14,644 nt of DNA from an uncultured Atopobium sp. (lineage in GTDB: Bacteria > Actinomycetota > Coriobacteriia > Coriobacteriales > Atopobiaceae): the NCBI GenBank assembly GCA_938028565.1, contig CALIZS010000029.1:1-14644 (forward strand), given 5' to 3'. Within the stretch, counting starts at the first letter, position 1, and every line of letters starts with the position of its first letter. Below, one piece after another: positions 14,595-14,644 of this stretch. Below the pieces are notes generated by a model. The model saw only the letters and a program-made list of their open reading frames with translations. It was not told the origin of the DNA and did not search any database. The position numbers and the translations under genes were made by a program.

Positions 14595-14644
14595 ATGGCT
14601 CAGAACCAGAATCGTAACGAGGAGCGAGATTTTCTCGACGACCT
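14595..14644 (+). CDS. 5' end of an unidentified protein, cut by the window edge
   Basis: ATG at 14595 follows a strong ribosome binding site GGAGAGGAGG (14581-14590) at four bases. The frame stays open to the edge and reads MAQNQNRNEERDFLDD, a hydrophilic, charged N-terminus with no signal peptide. It lies 276 bases after groEL, behind its terminator, so it should have its own promoter; none is clear. Too little is visible to name a family. Confidence 0.72.
   Translation, partial: MAQNQNRNEERDFLDD

Overview
The window looks like a chromosomal segment from a Coriobacteriia-type actinobacterium, probably Atopobiaceae (Lancefieldella/Atopobium-like). This is an inference from an unusual TsaB-RimI-TsaD triple fusion next to nadE, a moderate overall GC content and a Lac-family PTS permease; no rRNA or other taxonomic marker is present. 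Two textures are visible. Roughly 1-5000 is AT-rich and accessory-looking. 6960-11540 and the groES-groEL block (12290-14320) are clearly richer in GC and hold housekeeping genes.

Left part (1-5080): on the minus strand, the start of an unidentified gene runs off the edge, preceded by a WYL-domain transcriptional regulator. Divergent from the regulator is a 978-residue CbxX/CfxQ-type AAA+ protein with two intact AAA modules. Its N-terminal third has the layout of a third AAA module that has lost both Walker motifs. A small secreted lipoprotein follows and ends at a terminator. The same inverted repeat, CATGTAC-N8-GTACATG, lies in the regulator/ATPase intergenic region and again in front of the lipoprotein gene, so these genes may form one regulon. 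This is the best candidate for an undescribed system; its function is unknown.

Middle (5080-6960): a lone Lac-family PTS EIIC gene with no EIIA, EIIB or glycosidase beside it. It is preceded by a strong ribosome binding site and two tiny overlapping ORFs chained by GTGA and ATGA overlaps. After its terminator comes a 390-base non-coding stretch with a palindrome over a possible -10 box and a long imperfect stem-loop.

Housekeeping part (6961-14644): tsaB-rimI-tsaD (t6A tRNA modification plus N-acetyltransferase) and nadE (glutamine-dependent NAD+ synthetase) are 10 bases apart and form an operon ending at a perfect 17-bp hairpin. A 650-base non-coding stretch follows, carrying a MITE-like element with a 24-bp inverted repeat and then the groESL promoter region. 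That region has no CIRCE but has a different inverted repeat over the -35 and two twin hairpins in the leader. groES and groEL end at a strong terminator, and the start of a further gene runs off the right edge.
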